A DNA stretch of 64,000 nt from JBHJHP01 sp042219825 (lineage in GTDB: Bacteria; Bacteroidota; Bacteroidia; Bacteroidales; UBA5342): positions 1 to 64,000 of the forward strand of contig NZ_JBHJHQ010000001.1 of assembly GCF_042219825.1 (NCBI RefSeq), read 5' to 3'. The notes below the pieces were generated by a model that searched no databases, was not told the origin of the DNA, and saw only the letters and a list, made by a program, of their open reading frames with translations. The translations under genes were made by a program, and so were the position numbers. Below are positions 1 through 7,985 of the stretch, one piece after another. Numbering within the stretch: the stretch's first letter is position 1; each line of letters starts with the position of its first letter.

Positions 1-55
1 CATTTGTACAAATAGCGAAGTAGAGTAATATTGGTATTATAAAAATTCGTTTCAT
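1..55 (-). CDS. 5' end of a probable secreted protein gene (partial)
   Basis: An ATG on the minus strand at 55-53 opens a frame that runs off the left edge. The 18 visible residues begin Met-Lys-Arg and continue as a hydrophobic stretch (IFIIPILLYFAI), which looks like a signal peptide. A Cys follows, but the residue before it is Ile, so it is not a good lipobox. An A-rich stretch lies just upstream of the ATG. Nothing can be said about function, and so short a frame could be chance. Confidence 0.35.
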   Translation of the reverse strand, partial: MKRIFIIPILLYFAICTN

Positions 56-592
56 TTTTTTAAACTTGGGCACAACGTTCCCGCGGTATGCTGTCGTGGC
101 AGTTTCTTTCCGACGGGAAAGGAACTGTCAGGACAAAATAGCCCGACTGCGAATGTTGTAATGTTTTATTTAAAAGTACTGCCATGCAGTATGACCGTGT
201 GTTGTAAATAGTGCCTTCTTTTGTTCTCTCACGGGTGCAATTTAAATTGATGCTCCACAAATTAAACACTCCGGCAAATCAAATGAGATTCAGCCGCCCA
301 TAGCCGGATAATTTAAATCAAAAACTCTACGATATTGCGTCAAATTACGAATCTTCAAAGTTGTGTAGACTGAGATTCCACCCGACACGTGGTTTAAATC
401 AAACGATGATCCAGTTTTAAAAAGAACGTTCCCCGCTTCAGCCGAAAGAGGGTGGAAGCCAGTTTTAAAATAATCAAACTACTAATCTCGGCATTATTTA
501 CAACTAGTATATATACCGATATAATATCGGTATATCCAACCATATTGGTCGATAAAGCCGAATTCTTATCGGTTTTATTTTATTAAAGATAA
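56..592. other. 537-nt gene-free stretch downstream of the recombinase
   Basis: No convincing gene is seen. The stretch holds a palindrome at 511-535 and short echoes such as CCAGTTTTAAAA near 410 and 460 and AACGTTCC near 73 and 424. It separates the left-edge gene from the 3' end of the recombinase. Scattered short repeats beside a recombinase make it a place to look for an attachment site, but none can be assigned. Confidence 0.4.
511..535. repeat. 25-bp palindrome, 12-bp perfect arms
   Basis: ATATACCGATAT and its exact reverse complement flank a single A. The palindrome lies 58 bp beyond the stop codon of the recombinase gene. It is AT-rich and has no T-run, so it is a poor intrinsic terminator. 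A recombinase or regulator binding site is possible but unproven. Confidence 0.6.
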
Positions 593-1951
593 TCAAAATT
601 TTATATCGTCAAGTGGGTTACCGAGTTCTCCAAGTTTCCGGTTCGAAACATACGTGTATATCTCGGTCGTTTTACTGCTCTTATGCCCAAGTAATTCCTG
701 AATGTAACGAAGATCAACACCTTTTTCAAGCATATGAGTAGCATAACAATGGCGCAAAACATGTGGTGTGATACGCTTATTTATGCCTGCCCGTTTTGCA
801 CAACGTTTCACAATATTCTGTACACTCGATGGGGCATACGATTCTCCGTTGTATCCATCCAGTAAAAGATGTTGAGGCAAATAACTTTTAATATATTGTT
901 CCAACATCTCTTTAATGCTTTGGGGAATCGGTAAACGTCTGTCTTTGCTCCCTTTACCTTTACGAACCCAAAGCGTATTATTATTCAGATTGATATCTGA
1001 AACCTTTAGCATTAATAATTCGTTCAACCTCAACCCACAACCGTAAAGTAACAACAAAATAAGGCGGTGTTTTGCATTATTAGTAGCGCCAATCAGTCGT
1101 TCGACCTCTTCTTTCGAAATTACTTTGGGAAGCTGACGGCCTTTTTTAGGCCTTGGTATATCAGCGTCCATCACGTTACGATGGTACATAATTTTATAGA
1201 ACGATTTTAATGCACTTACCATCTGGTTTTGGTACGAAACGGAATATCCTTTGTATTGCCGGTGATCCAGAATATATTCCCGAATGTTTTCAATAGAAAT
1301 TTTATTAGGTTCAGTATCGTGAAAATGATTCAAAAACTGGTTTATAAAACTCTGGTAAATTTCAATAGTTCGCCTGCTTTTATTTTGCAGCATTAACTGG
1401 TCAGTGTAATGCCTGGGAACCAGGTCATTTTCAGGCTTGGTTTTATACTGCTTAATGGCTGAAAGAGGATTATCGGTAGTCCTTTCCGTCACACTAAACT
1501 TATTCTCTGGAAATATCAGACGCAGAGCCTCAAGGCTGTCTTCATTATCCGGAACGGACCATATTTTTGCTCCGGGATGATACCAAATTCCTTTTATATG
1601 TTTCAGTTTTTCTATCACATCTTCGTTGTAGAAAAATTTAATATAAATTACCCTGTCGCTGCTGTTGTGTTCAAGAGTAATATTCTCTTTTGCAGGCACA
1701 GGTGCCGGTGAGGCAGTCTCGTGTTCCTTTTTGCGGTCATAGGTAATTTCAACTTCATCCTGAAGTTTGCTTTTAAAATCTTCAAAATTAAATACGGCCC
1801 TGGGAATATACCAACACTTATGAGTACTGGAGTAGGTGGCGCCAACCGGCTTAACCAGGGCCGCAACAATTGGATCATAGCTGAACCGGATGAAAATAAC
1901 CTGCTTTTCCCGGTGTATTCCACGTTCTAATTTTATGACAGGTTTGATCAT
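593..1951 (-). CDS. Tyrosine recombinase/integrase with doubled N-terminal domain
   Basis: A 452-residue site-specific recombinase of the XerC/D-integrase superfamily, which cuts and rejoins DNA through a tyrosine. The C-terminal catalytic domain (about 275-440) shows R308 in GLRLNE, Lys in GKGSKDR (332-336), H397 and R400 in HVLRH, H423 in LLGHK and nucleophile Y432 in EIYTYV. A SAM-like core-binding domain occupies about 180-265. Unusually, two copies of a short module ending in W-Y/S-V/I-P occur at about 18-50 and 100-133. They resemble HARP-type modules seen once in related Bacteroidota integrases, from memory. The gene points away from tRNA-Gly at 2328, and no excisionase or cargo is visible. 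Possible DNA targets are the palindrome at 511 or the tRNA region; neither is proven. Confidence 0.9.
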   Translation of the reverse strand: MIKPVIKLERGIHREKQVIFIRFSYDPIVAALVKPVGATYSSTHKCWYIPRAVFNFEDFKSKLQDEVEITYDRKKEHETASPAPVPAKENITLEHNSSDRVIYIKFFYNEDVIEKLKHIKGIWYHPGAKIWSVPDNEDSLEALRLIFPENKFSVTERTTDNPLSAIKQYKTKPENDLVPRHYTDQLMLQNKSRRTIEIYQSFINQFLNHFHDTEPNKISIENIREYILDHRQYKGYSVSYQNQMVSALKSFYKIMYHRNVMDADIPRPKKGRQLPKVISKEEVERLIGATNNAKHRLILLLLYGCGLRLNELLMLKVSDINLNNNTLWVRKGKGSKDRRLPIPQSIKEMLEQYIKSYLPQHLLLDGYNGESYAPSSVQNIVKRCAKRAGINKRITPHVLRHCYATHMLEKGVDLRYIQELLGHKSSKTTEIYTYVSNRKLGELGNPLDDIKF

Positions 1952-2327
1952 TATTTATGGATTTTTCACTGCTTCGCCATCTCAGTTACATACGTATACT
2001 GACTATGTACTCCCGGAAATTAGATTACTTCCGGAATTAAATTAAATAACGTTCATACTTCCTAAAGAATTTCAGGCAAAATCTTTTTTAAATATATATA
2101 AAATTAGATTACAGTCGCTCAGTTGAGGTTGTTTGAGCCGCAATATGGAAAGAATTTAAATTAGGTTGCTCACAATATGTTAGCCGGAATTATTCCAGGG
2201 AAAGACATGACGGTTTATTGAAAGAAATATAGTGTGAGAGGGGAGGCGTGAACAGAATGAACTGGTACTGCTATCCTGGGTAAATCAGATAAATACAGTA
2301 ACAGAATGTGAATCTAAAAAAATTATG
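1952..2327. promoter_or_regulatory. Upstream region of the recombinase with short inverted repeats
   Basis: This 376-nt stretch has no gene. It contains TACATA...TATGTA (about 1988-2010) and CCGGAA-N10-TTCCGG (2013-2018 and 2029-2034), both within 90 bp of the recombinase start. Paired inverted half-sites upstream of a recombinase gene could be operators or core recombination sites. The sequence alone cannot decide. Confidence 0.35.
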
Positions 2328-2399
2328 AGCGGGAAACGGGATTCGGACCCGCGACCCTCAGCTTGGGAAGCTGATGCTCTACCCCTGAGCTACTCCCGC
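2328..2399 (-). tRNA. tRNA-Gly (anticodon CCC)
   Basis: Reading the minus strand, a full cloverleaf folds. The acceptor GCGGGAG pairs with TTCCCGC, closing on a G-T pair. The D stem is GCTC/GAGC, the anticodon stem TCAGC/GCTGA around loop TTCCCAA (anticodon CCC), and the T stem GCGGG/CCCGT. The T loop reads TCCGAAT rather than the usual TTCGAAT. No CCA is encoded. It would read GGG glycine codons. A damaged partial copy lies immediately upstream at 2420-2477. Confidence 0.92.
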
Positions 2400-2419
2400 T
2401 AGTATTATATTCTCTAAGT

Positions 2420-2477
2420 GCGATCCTCAGCTTGTGATCCCGATGCACGTCGGGACTACCCCTGACCTACTCCCGCT
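2420..2477 (-). pseudogene. Broken partial copy of tRNA-Gly
   Basis: The outer parts repeat the neighbouring tRNA-Gly. Positions 2456-2477 match its 5' end and D arm with one change (GAGC to GACC on the plus strand), and 2420-2433 match its variable/anticodon 3' side. The anticodon arm between them is replaced by about 24 nt carrying a short palindrome, CCCGATGCACGTCGGG. The T arm and acceptor 3' end are missing. It cannot fold as a tRNA. It may be a recombination or insertion scar, or an attachment-site remnant, since a tyrosine recombinase gene is only 0.5 kb away. Confidence 0.7.
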
Positions 2478-2628
2478 TGTAATTCGAAATACGTATCAAA
2501 AGTAAGTAATCCCATTTATATAACAAAGAGGGAAATAAGTATTATTTAAGATAATGCCGGTATAGAATTAGCCTGAATGTTTTTTTCAATGCAAATTATA
2601 ATCGCTGACAAAAATAGCGGCATTTATT

Positions 2629-3975
2629 TTAGTCATAAAACATTAAGGCACTATCGTTAATTTCAATCTTATGTGTGTTTACCAGTTTTATCATTTCGGC
2701 TCCTGCCAGTAATACCGGACCATAACCATGTGCAGCATACACATTAACTGGACGGTAATAATAAAAGGCAGGATCAAAGCCCATACCGGTACCCACACAG
2801 GTTCCTTCAACCTGACCTTTTTCATTTACTTTGGTAGCAACGGCATTCCACGCAAGGCATACCACTGGGCCGTAAACCTTGGCATCCACATATCCGTTAT
2901 TAATGGCTTTTGCAATGGCATATGTATAAATTGCTGTAGCTGATGTTTCAAGATAGGTGTCATTTCGGTCTATTAACTGGTGCCAGAAACCTTTACCTGA
3001 CTGATATTTTGCCAGACCATAGATGTGAGAACGCAACAGATCCAGAACTTCGTCTCTGCCTTTGTAATCCTGAGGTAATACATCAAGCAGTTCAACAAGC
3101 GTCATTACCGCCCATCCATTGGCGCGCGCCCAGTGAAACTGAGGATGTTCATCCATTCCCTGGATCCATCCATGCATAAACATTCCTTTTTCGTTATTGA
3201 ACATGCGTTTGGAAAACTGCAGGACCTGTTTCACGGCATCATCAAAATATTTCGTGTCACCGGTATATTTTCCCATCTGAGCCAAAGCAGGAACGCTCAT
3301 GAACAGATCGTCCAGCCACAGCGAATTGGGTTGTGGCCTGTTACGGGCTAATGTCCCGTCTTTTAATCTAAACTGTTTCGTGCTGATGTAATCAATGTAA
3401 TTCTCAATCATCGGATCAAGGTTTCCTTTGTAACCATCGCGTTCAGCTTTAATCATGGCAGCACACATAGCACCCGCATCATCCAGTGCATGAGGATGCA
3501 GAACCGAAAACATGGCATAACGCTGACCCTGATTTTCTTTGTCGAGCTTTATAAACCACGGACGAATATCCTCTAAAAACTTAAAGCGTTGTTCGGTATA
3601 TCCTGCATATTTAGGATCTCCCGTATTTTGTGTTGCCAGCAACATTCCGGCATATGTTACACCCCATTCATAGCTGATGAGCCTGAAGTCGCCCGGTTCA
3701 AAAATCGTATTCAGATTTATATCGTTGTGATCCGAAATTTGCTCTCCCGTAGTTTTATCCACCAACACTGTTGGTGTTGTGGCGCTCAGATTATCATACA
3801 CACGGTCAAGCACGGTAACAATGTCTGCCTTTTCCGGTTTATGATACGGCGTTTCATAGTCCGGCTGCATCAGGTGAAGCGGAGTAGTGGAATCCGTTTG
3901 CCGCTTTTGTGCACTAACCGAAAGGTTTATAAGCAATAACCCTGTCAGGGATACGATTACAGTTTTTATGTTCAT
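2629..3975 (-). CDS. Glycoside hydrolase family 105, unsaturated rhamnogalacturonyl hydrolase
   Basis: A 448-residue secreted or periplasmic enzyme of the GH105 (YteR/RhiN) type. It removes the unsaturated galacturonyl residue left on rhamnogalacturonan oligomers by polysaccharide lyases. Residues 1-22 form a signal peptide ending in VSAQ. The alpha/alpha-barrel shows the two Asp regions expected in YteR relatives, LDDAG (165-166) and WLDDLFM (222-223). WARANGW (282-288) and YLETSAT also fit the family, and the length is normal. It lies 190 bp downstream of a double CE12 esterase on the same strand, so the pair probably acts on acetylated pectin. No SusC/SusD pair or lyase is in view. Confidence 0.9.
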   Translation of the reverse strand: MNIKTVIVSLTGLLLINLSVSAQKRQTDSTTPLHLMQPDYETPYHKPEKADIVTVLDRVYDNLSATTPTVLVDKTTGEQISDHNDINLNTIFEPGDFRLISYEWGVTYAGMLLATQNTGDPKYAGYTEQRFKFLEDIRPWFIKLDKENQGQRYAMFSVLHPHALDDAGAMCAAMIKAERDGYKGNLDPMIENYIDYISTKQFRLKDGTLARNRPQPNSLWLDDLFMSVPALAQMGKYTGDTKYFDDAVKQVLQFSKRMFNNEKGMFMHGWIQGMDEHPQFHWARANGWAVMTLVELLDVLPQDYKGRDEVLDLLRSHIYGLAKYQSGKGFWHQLIDRNDTYLETSATAIYTYAIAKAINNGYVDAKVYGPVVCLAWNAVATKVNEKGQVEGTCVGTGMGFDPAFYYYRPVNVYAAHGYGPVLLAGAEMIKLVNTHKIEINDSALMFYD

Positions 3976-4121
3976 ATTATCAGATGTTTAATTGATTAAT
4001 TCCTCGTGGCTTGCCACGGGATCTCCTTATTGTCTCCCCATTATTTTAAAGGTGGCTGTCAGTGAGGTAAAATATATCCTTTATTCTATCAATAAATGAT
4101 ATACAGTAACCTTAGCCCTTC

Positions 4122-4167
4122 GTCTTAAATCTTAAATCTTAAGTCTTACGTCTTAAGTCTTACGTCT
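4122..4167. repeat. Heptamer-like TAAGACx array starting at a stop codon
   Basis: Read on the minus strand, the TAG stop of the CE12 gene runs directly into ACGTAAGACTTAAGACGTAA and further copies of TAAGACx/TAAGATT for about 46 nt. Similar arrays start at the stop codons of sucB (14891) and the HEMGH lipoprotein gene (38205). It is not a hairpin terminator. The function is unknown. Confidence 0.7.
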
Positions 4168-5674
4168 ATTTCAACTCCACATATCCTCTCAGTTTACAAT
4201 CCCTTAGCTCATATATCTGCTGTGCCAGAGTCAATGCATTAAGCTTAGCGCCGGCCTCATTGGTATGGGTATGATCCTTAGGGAAGTATTCGCTAACCAT
4301 TTTGGGTCCCATTGTCTCATAAATTTCAGCAACGGCATTGTTAAGGTCAACAAAAAATGCGCCTTCATTTATGGCAGCTTCCTTGGCCCATTTCCCATAT
4401 GTTTCATCAGCACGTTCCACCTTGCCATCGTGCCAGATGTTTCTCGGGATCTGCGAGATAATAATAACACTCACCCCTTTTTCTAAAGCTTCAGAAACAT
4501 ACTTTTCCATGTACCAACCGTAGGTGTGCACAATTTCAATGATGCTGTCCCGCCTGGTAACCTGAACTACGGAGTCGCTCATTCCCTTTAGCGACCCTCT
4601 GAATTTTGGTTTGTCAAGGTTTCCGCCATCATTATGCCCAAACTGAATCAATAAAAAGTCACCATTTTTAAGCTGATCCAGAACATTCTTCCACAATCCT
4701 TCGTACCGGTAGCTACGACTGCTTCGGCCACCTCTTGCCTTATTTATCACATTTACGCGGGTGGTGTCCATGTATGCATACAATTCACGTCCCCAGCCAA
4801 CAATACTGTCATTTCCGTTGGCTACGGTAGAATCACCAATGATCCAGACATTTCGTTTCACGGGAAATTTAATTACCGGATTGGCCAGCAAATAATCTTT
4901 CAGACTGCAGTCTTCCAGTTCCTTTAAACCTTCTACAACTTGTGAGGCTGCCAGTACCGCACCCTGTGCGCTGGTATGTGTGTGATCGCGCTTAAAAAAG
5001 TAAAATCCGGTTACACTGTCTTGACCAATTTTATCCATGGCAAGTGCCATTTTTTTATTCAGATCCACAAAACATACTTCTTCAAAATCAGCAACTTCGC
5101 GTGCCCACTTTCCATAACTGTTATCGTTAAGAATAACCTTACCGTCCTTCCAGTCGTTTCTTGGAATAGGAGAGAAGACGATGGGTATAGCACCCTTGGC
5201 TTTGGCTTCTGTAATATATTGCCTGATGTACCAACCATAGGTATGTACTGTTTCGTGTTCGCCGGTCAGCATGTTATCAATTTCTTCGGTTTCTTCACCT
5301 ATCCCGTGAATGGTTCCTCTTGCTCTGAAATTATCATTCAACGGGCCATTATCATTATGACCAAACTGCATCAGTACATAATCGCCAGGATTTAAACGAT
5401 TCAGCACATTTTCCCAGAGTCCTTTTGTCCGGTAGGTACGGCTGCTGGTTCCTCCCAATGCATGGTTTTCAATGCTTACTTTGCTGGTATCAAAATACTG
5501 TACAATTGGATCACCCCAGCCCCAAAGTCCACCTGAGCCGTCTCCCTGGCCGTTTTTAACCGTTGAATCACCTATAATGTAAACAGTAGGTTTTGGTACC
5601 TTTTCTTCTTCTTTTTTTGAATGGCATCCACTGAACAGAAATACCAGCAGAATAAATTTCAGAAATCTGGTCAT
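4166..5674 (-). CDS. Lipoprotein with two tandem SGNH/CE12 esterase domains (rhamnogalacturonan acetylesterase type)
   Basis: A 502-residue lipoprotein with lipobox LFSGC (C17), counting from the ATG at 5674. This start places the signal peptide at the N-terminus; an upstream in-frame start at 5710 would add 12 residues that fit poorly. Two complete SGNH-hydrolase domains follow. Domain 1 has GDST (S37), FGHND and DHTH (D230/H233). Domain 2 has GDST (S282), FGHND and DHTH (D467/H470). Such CE12 enzymes take acetyl groups off pectic rhamnogalacturonan. Both catalytic sets look intact, so the protein is probably bifunctional or doubled for avidity. It is transcribed toward the GH105 gene and probably forms an operon with it. 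Confidence 0.88.
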   Translation of the reverse strand: MTRFLKFILLVFLFSGCHSKKEEEKVPKPTVYIIGDSTVKNGQGDGSGGLWGWGDPIVQYFDTSKVSIENHALGGTSSRTYRTKGLWENVLNRLNPGDYVLMQFGHNDNGPLNDNFRARGTIHGIGEETEEIDNMLTGEHETVHTYGWYIRQYITEAKAKGAIPIVFSPIPRNDWKDGKVILNDNSYGKWAREVADFEEVCFVDLNKKMALAMDKIGQDSVTGFYFFKRDHTHTSAQGAVLAASQVVEGLKELEDCSLKDYLLANPVIKFPVKRNVWIIGDSTVANGNDSIVGWGRELYAYMDTTRVNVINKARGGRSSRSYRYEGLWKNVLDQLKNGDFLLIQFGHNDGGNLDKPKFRGSLKGMSDSVVQVTRRDSIIEIVHTYGWYMEKYVSEALEKGVSVIIISQIPRNIWHDGKVERADETYGKWAKEAAINEGAFFVDLNNAVAEIYETMGPKMVSEYFPKDHTHTNEAGAKLNALTLAQQIYELRDCKLRGYVELK

Positions 5675-5869
5675 TGTTAAATTTTTTGGTTCATCAATGT
5701 TCGGAACCATATCCGGTAAAATATTTTGTTTTACCCGTTACCTGAAAACAAAATGGCGAATCTGATCCGATATATTGATTTGTTATTAATTGGTTTTTCT
5801 CAAAATCGTCATAAAAATAGTAAAAATAGAAATGTGTTGCGTGTATCGTGTACAGTTTAAAAAGAATTG

Positions 5870-6748
5870 TTACAAATTTTTTCCACAACACTTTTTGTAT
5901 TTTTTTCCACTGTTACAGGGACATGGATCATTGCGGTGTATTACTGTTTTTAGGACTTTTTTTTGATTTTTAAGATCCTGGTTGAATATTTCCTCCATCA
6001 CACTGTACAGTTCCGGGTGTTTGGTGGAAAGCATGGCAGGATTCTCAAAGAAGTATTCACTGGCAACAGAAAGGAATTCTGCATTGTTGGTGGCACCGTA
6101 CGGATGAACATCGGAACGGCCTTTGGTAATGGCATCTATCTCGCTGGTCATCAGATTAAACCACGGAAGAGCATATTGTTTTTCAAGAAGTAACTGAGGA
6201 ATCCCGTCTGTGGTACCGTCTGCTTTGTCAATCAGATGCACAAACTCGTGAATAGCCGTATTTCGTTTATCACTACTGTACAAAAAACCATTGCGAAGCG
6301 CAGTTTTCGACAGGATCATTTTCCCTTCCATAAAACCGGTTCCTACCATACCAAGTATATTGGTGTCCTTCCCCGAAATCTGAAACCCGTCGTTGAAGGA
6401 CGATGGGTAAATAAGCACTTCATTCAGGTTGTTGTACCGCCAGTTGGGGAATGAAAAAATGGGAATGGTGGCACTCGCAGCAACCAGAAGTCTGTCGGTA
6501 ATATCTATATAACAATCTACCGGAGTGATCCTGTAATTCAGCAGAAATTCAACCACTTTATATTCAAACCGGTGCTGATCTGTTTTGTCCAGCGACCGGT
6601 AATATTCAACATATTCCGTTAGTATTTTTCGCCACTGTTCCGGGAATGGTTTTTCAGGAAGTCTCCAGCTACGGGTGTGAATATTTTTGTAAATAAAAAA
6701 TAGTCCGATACTGGCCAGAATAGCAATTGCGAATACACTTAAATTCAT
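5870..6748 (-). CDS. MtfA-like zinc peptidase (M90) with C-terminal SEC-C motif
   Basis: A 292-residue protein related to MtfA, the zinc peptidase that in E. coli binds the Mlc repressor. It starts with one membrane-spanning segment (about 4-21). The metalloprotease motif HEFVH (167-171) is intact, and the conserved PxxEFLSVASEYFF-type helix follows. The last 20 or so residues form a SEC-C zinc-binding motif (NDPCPCNSGKKYKKCCG; C276, C278, C287, C288), as in SecA tails. The combination suggests a membrane-attached peptidase with an added zinc module. An ATG-proximal promoter is not obvious. The small open frame just downstream at 5694-5891 is not considered real. Confidence 0.85.
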   Translation of the reverse strand: MNLSVFAIAILASIGLFFIYKNIHTRSWRLPEKPFPEQWRKILTEYVEYYRSLDKTDQHRFEYKVVEFLLNYRITPVDCYIDITDRLLVAASATIPIFSFPNWRYNNLNEVLIYPSSFNDGFQISGKDTNILGMVGTGFMEGKMILSKTALRNGFLYSSDKRNTAIHEFVHLIDKADGTTDGIPQLLLEKQYALPWFNLMTSEIDAITKGRSDVHPYGATNNAEFLSVASEYFFENPAMLSTKHPELYSVMEEIFNQDLKNQKKVLKTVIHRNDPCPCNSGKKYKKCCGKNL

Positions 6749-6753
6749 TGGTA

Positions 6754-7377
6754 TTATTTTTCAAAGGTCAGAAGTGCCCGCATTTTTGGCTCATCCCAGT
6801 TGGTTAATTTTTGGAGTTCCTTCATGATCTCTTTTCGTGCAACTTCCTTCATGTTATTCTGATCGGCCAGTGTCCTTACATGAACCTGTACAGCATTTGA
6901 TTTTTCACTGACCAGGTATACTTTTACATCATACTTTTGCGATTCGCAGGCTTTCTGTATAGCTTTTTTTGCATTCTCAATGGCCTTTTGAACTTTCTCT
7001 TTCTCTTCTTCTGTTGCTTTTGAAGCCATGGTCCACATCTGGAAATAAGTTATCATAACACCGGGAACGTTATCAATGGCATCCTTGTAAGCACCTTTAT
7101 ATGCGTCATCTTCGGTAGATGCTTTGGAAATGCCCATGCCCCAGATATATTTTGGAATCTTTTTTTCATCCACCAGGTTTGCCTCCCTGTAAAAGTCCAG
7201 AAGCGATTGTTTTAAGTCGCCGCCATCCTTGCAAACAAAACCTTTTTTGCCATACATCACAGCTTCGGCAGCTGCTTTCTTTTCGGCTTTTTTTAATCCG
7301 GAATCGGACAGTGTGAAGTTTTGCGCTATGCCGTTCAGGCAGAACAGTGCAAGTAAAATAGTTAATAGTGGTTTCAT
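6754..7377 (-). CDS. Secreted protein of unknown function
   Basis: A 207-residue protein. The ATG at 7377 is chosen because it puts a clear signal peptide (MKPLLTILLALFCLNGIAQ) at the N-terminus; the longer in-frame extension to 7539 has no signal character and overlaps the divergent gene. The mature part is Lys/Glu-rich with a long helical, possibly coiled-coil stretch (EEEKEKVQKAIENAKKAIQK). No enzyme motif is recognised. It ends 5 bp before the start of the MtfA-like gene on the same strand, so the two are probably co-transcribed. Confidence 0.75.
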   Translation of the reverse strand: MKPLLTILLALFCLNGIAQNFTLSDSGLKKAEKKAAAEAVMYGKKGFVCKDGGDLKQSLLDFYREANLVDEKKIPKYIWGMGISKASTEDDAYKGAYKDAIDNVPGVMITYFQMWTMASKATEEEKEKVQKAIENAKKAIQKACESQKYDVKVYLVSEKSNAVQVHVRTLADQNNMKEVARKEIMKELQKLTNWDEPKMRALLTFEK

Positions 7378-7514
7378 GGTAAATTTTTTGATGTGAGTAA
7401 AAATACAATTTTTTTGTTTTGAACCGAACGTAATGGGAAAAATCACATTTACAAACGTTATCAGGTCTTGCAATTGGGAGCGAATTATACTTATTTTGTT
7501 CAAAATTTTTACGG

Positions 7515-7973
7515 ATGAACGCAAAAACAAAAGCTGCACGATACGAGCGGATGTACCTTCAGATTAAGGAACTGGTTGAACCGGTAAAAAATCCGGTGTC
7601 ACGTATGGCAACCATAGCTGCGGTATTACATCATAAAATGGATTACTTTTTCTGGACAGGTTTTTATCTTCTGGATGGGGAACAGCTTCACGTTGGTCCT
7701 TACCAGGGACCGCTGGCCTGTTTGCGTTTAAAACAACATACCGGTGTGTGCTGGGCAGCCATAGACAGAAAAGAAACAGTTTTGGTTGGCAATGTGGAGG
7801 AATTTCCGGGGCACATTGCATGCAGTAGCCTGAGTAATTCTGAAATTGTTGTGCCTTTGATAAACGGAGATACGGTTACCGGATGTCTGGATGTGGACAG
7901 TCGCGATCTGAACAGTTTTGATGAGACAGACAGGGAAGGGCTGGAAAAAATTGTAGGGCTGATTTTCGCTTAG
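7515..7973 (+). CDS. msrC: Free methionine-(R)-sulfoxide reductase (GAF domain)
   Basis: A 152-residue GAF-domain protein of the YebR/fRMsr family. It reduces free L-methionine-(R)-sulfoxide using cysteine thiols and thioredoxin. The family cysteines are present at C69 (GPLAC), C79 (HTGVC) and C103 (GHIAC), in the usual order. The neighbouring signatures FWTGFY, GPYQG, FPGHIAC and SEIVVPL also match. It stands alone, divergent from the secreted unknown gene. Its TAG stop codon is also the first base triplet of a TAGTCACC repeat that begins the inverted-repeat element just downstream. Confidence 0.93.
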   Translation: MNAKTKAARYERMYLQIKELVEPVKNPVSRMATIAAVLHHKMDYFFWTGFYLLDGEQLHVGPYQGPLACLRLKQHTGVCWAAIDRKETVLVGNVEEFPGHIACSSLSNSEIVVPLINGDTVTGCLDVDSRDLNSFDETDREGLEKIVGLIFA

Positions 7974-7985
7974 TCACCCTTAAAA

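Noticed and set aside
60..269. 69-codon open frame on the minus strand
   Set aside because: It lies in an odd-composition intergenic stretch, has no recognisable motif, and its end crowds the left-edge gene start.
593..1951. Integron integrase with attC array
   Set aside because: I find no attC-like array or gene cassettes nearby, and no IntI-specific insert is evident; a general tyrosine recombinase is the safer call.
5694..5891. 65-codon open frame between CE12 and MtfA-like genes
   Set aside because: It overlaps both neighbours' ends, is rich in Phe/Tyr from AT-rich DNA, and has no motif.
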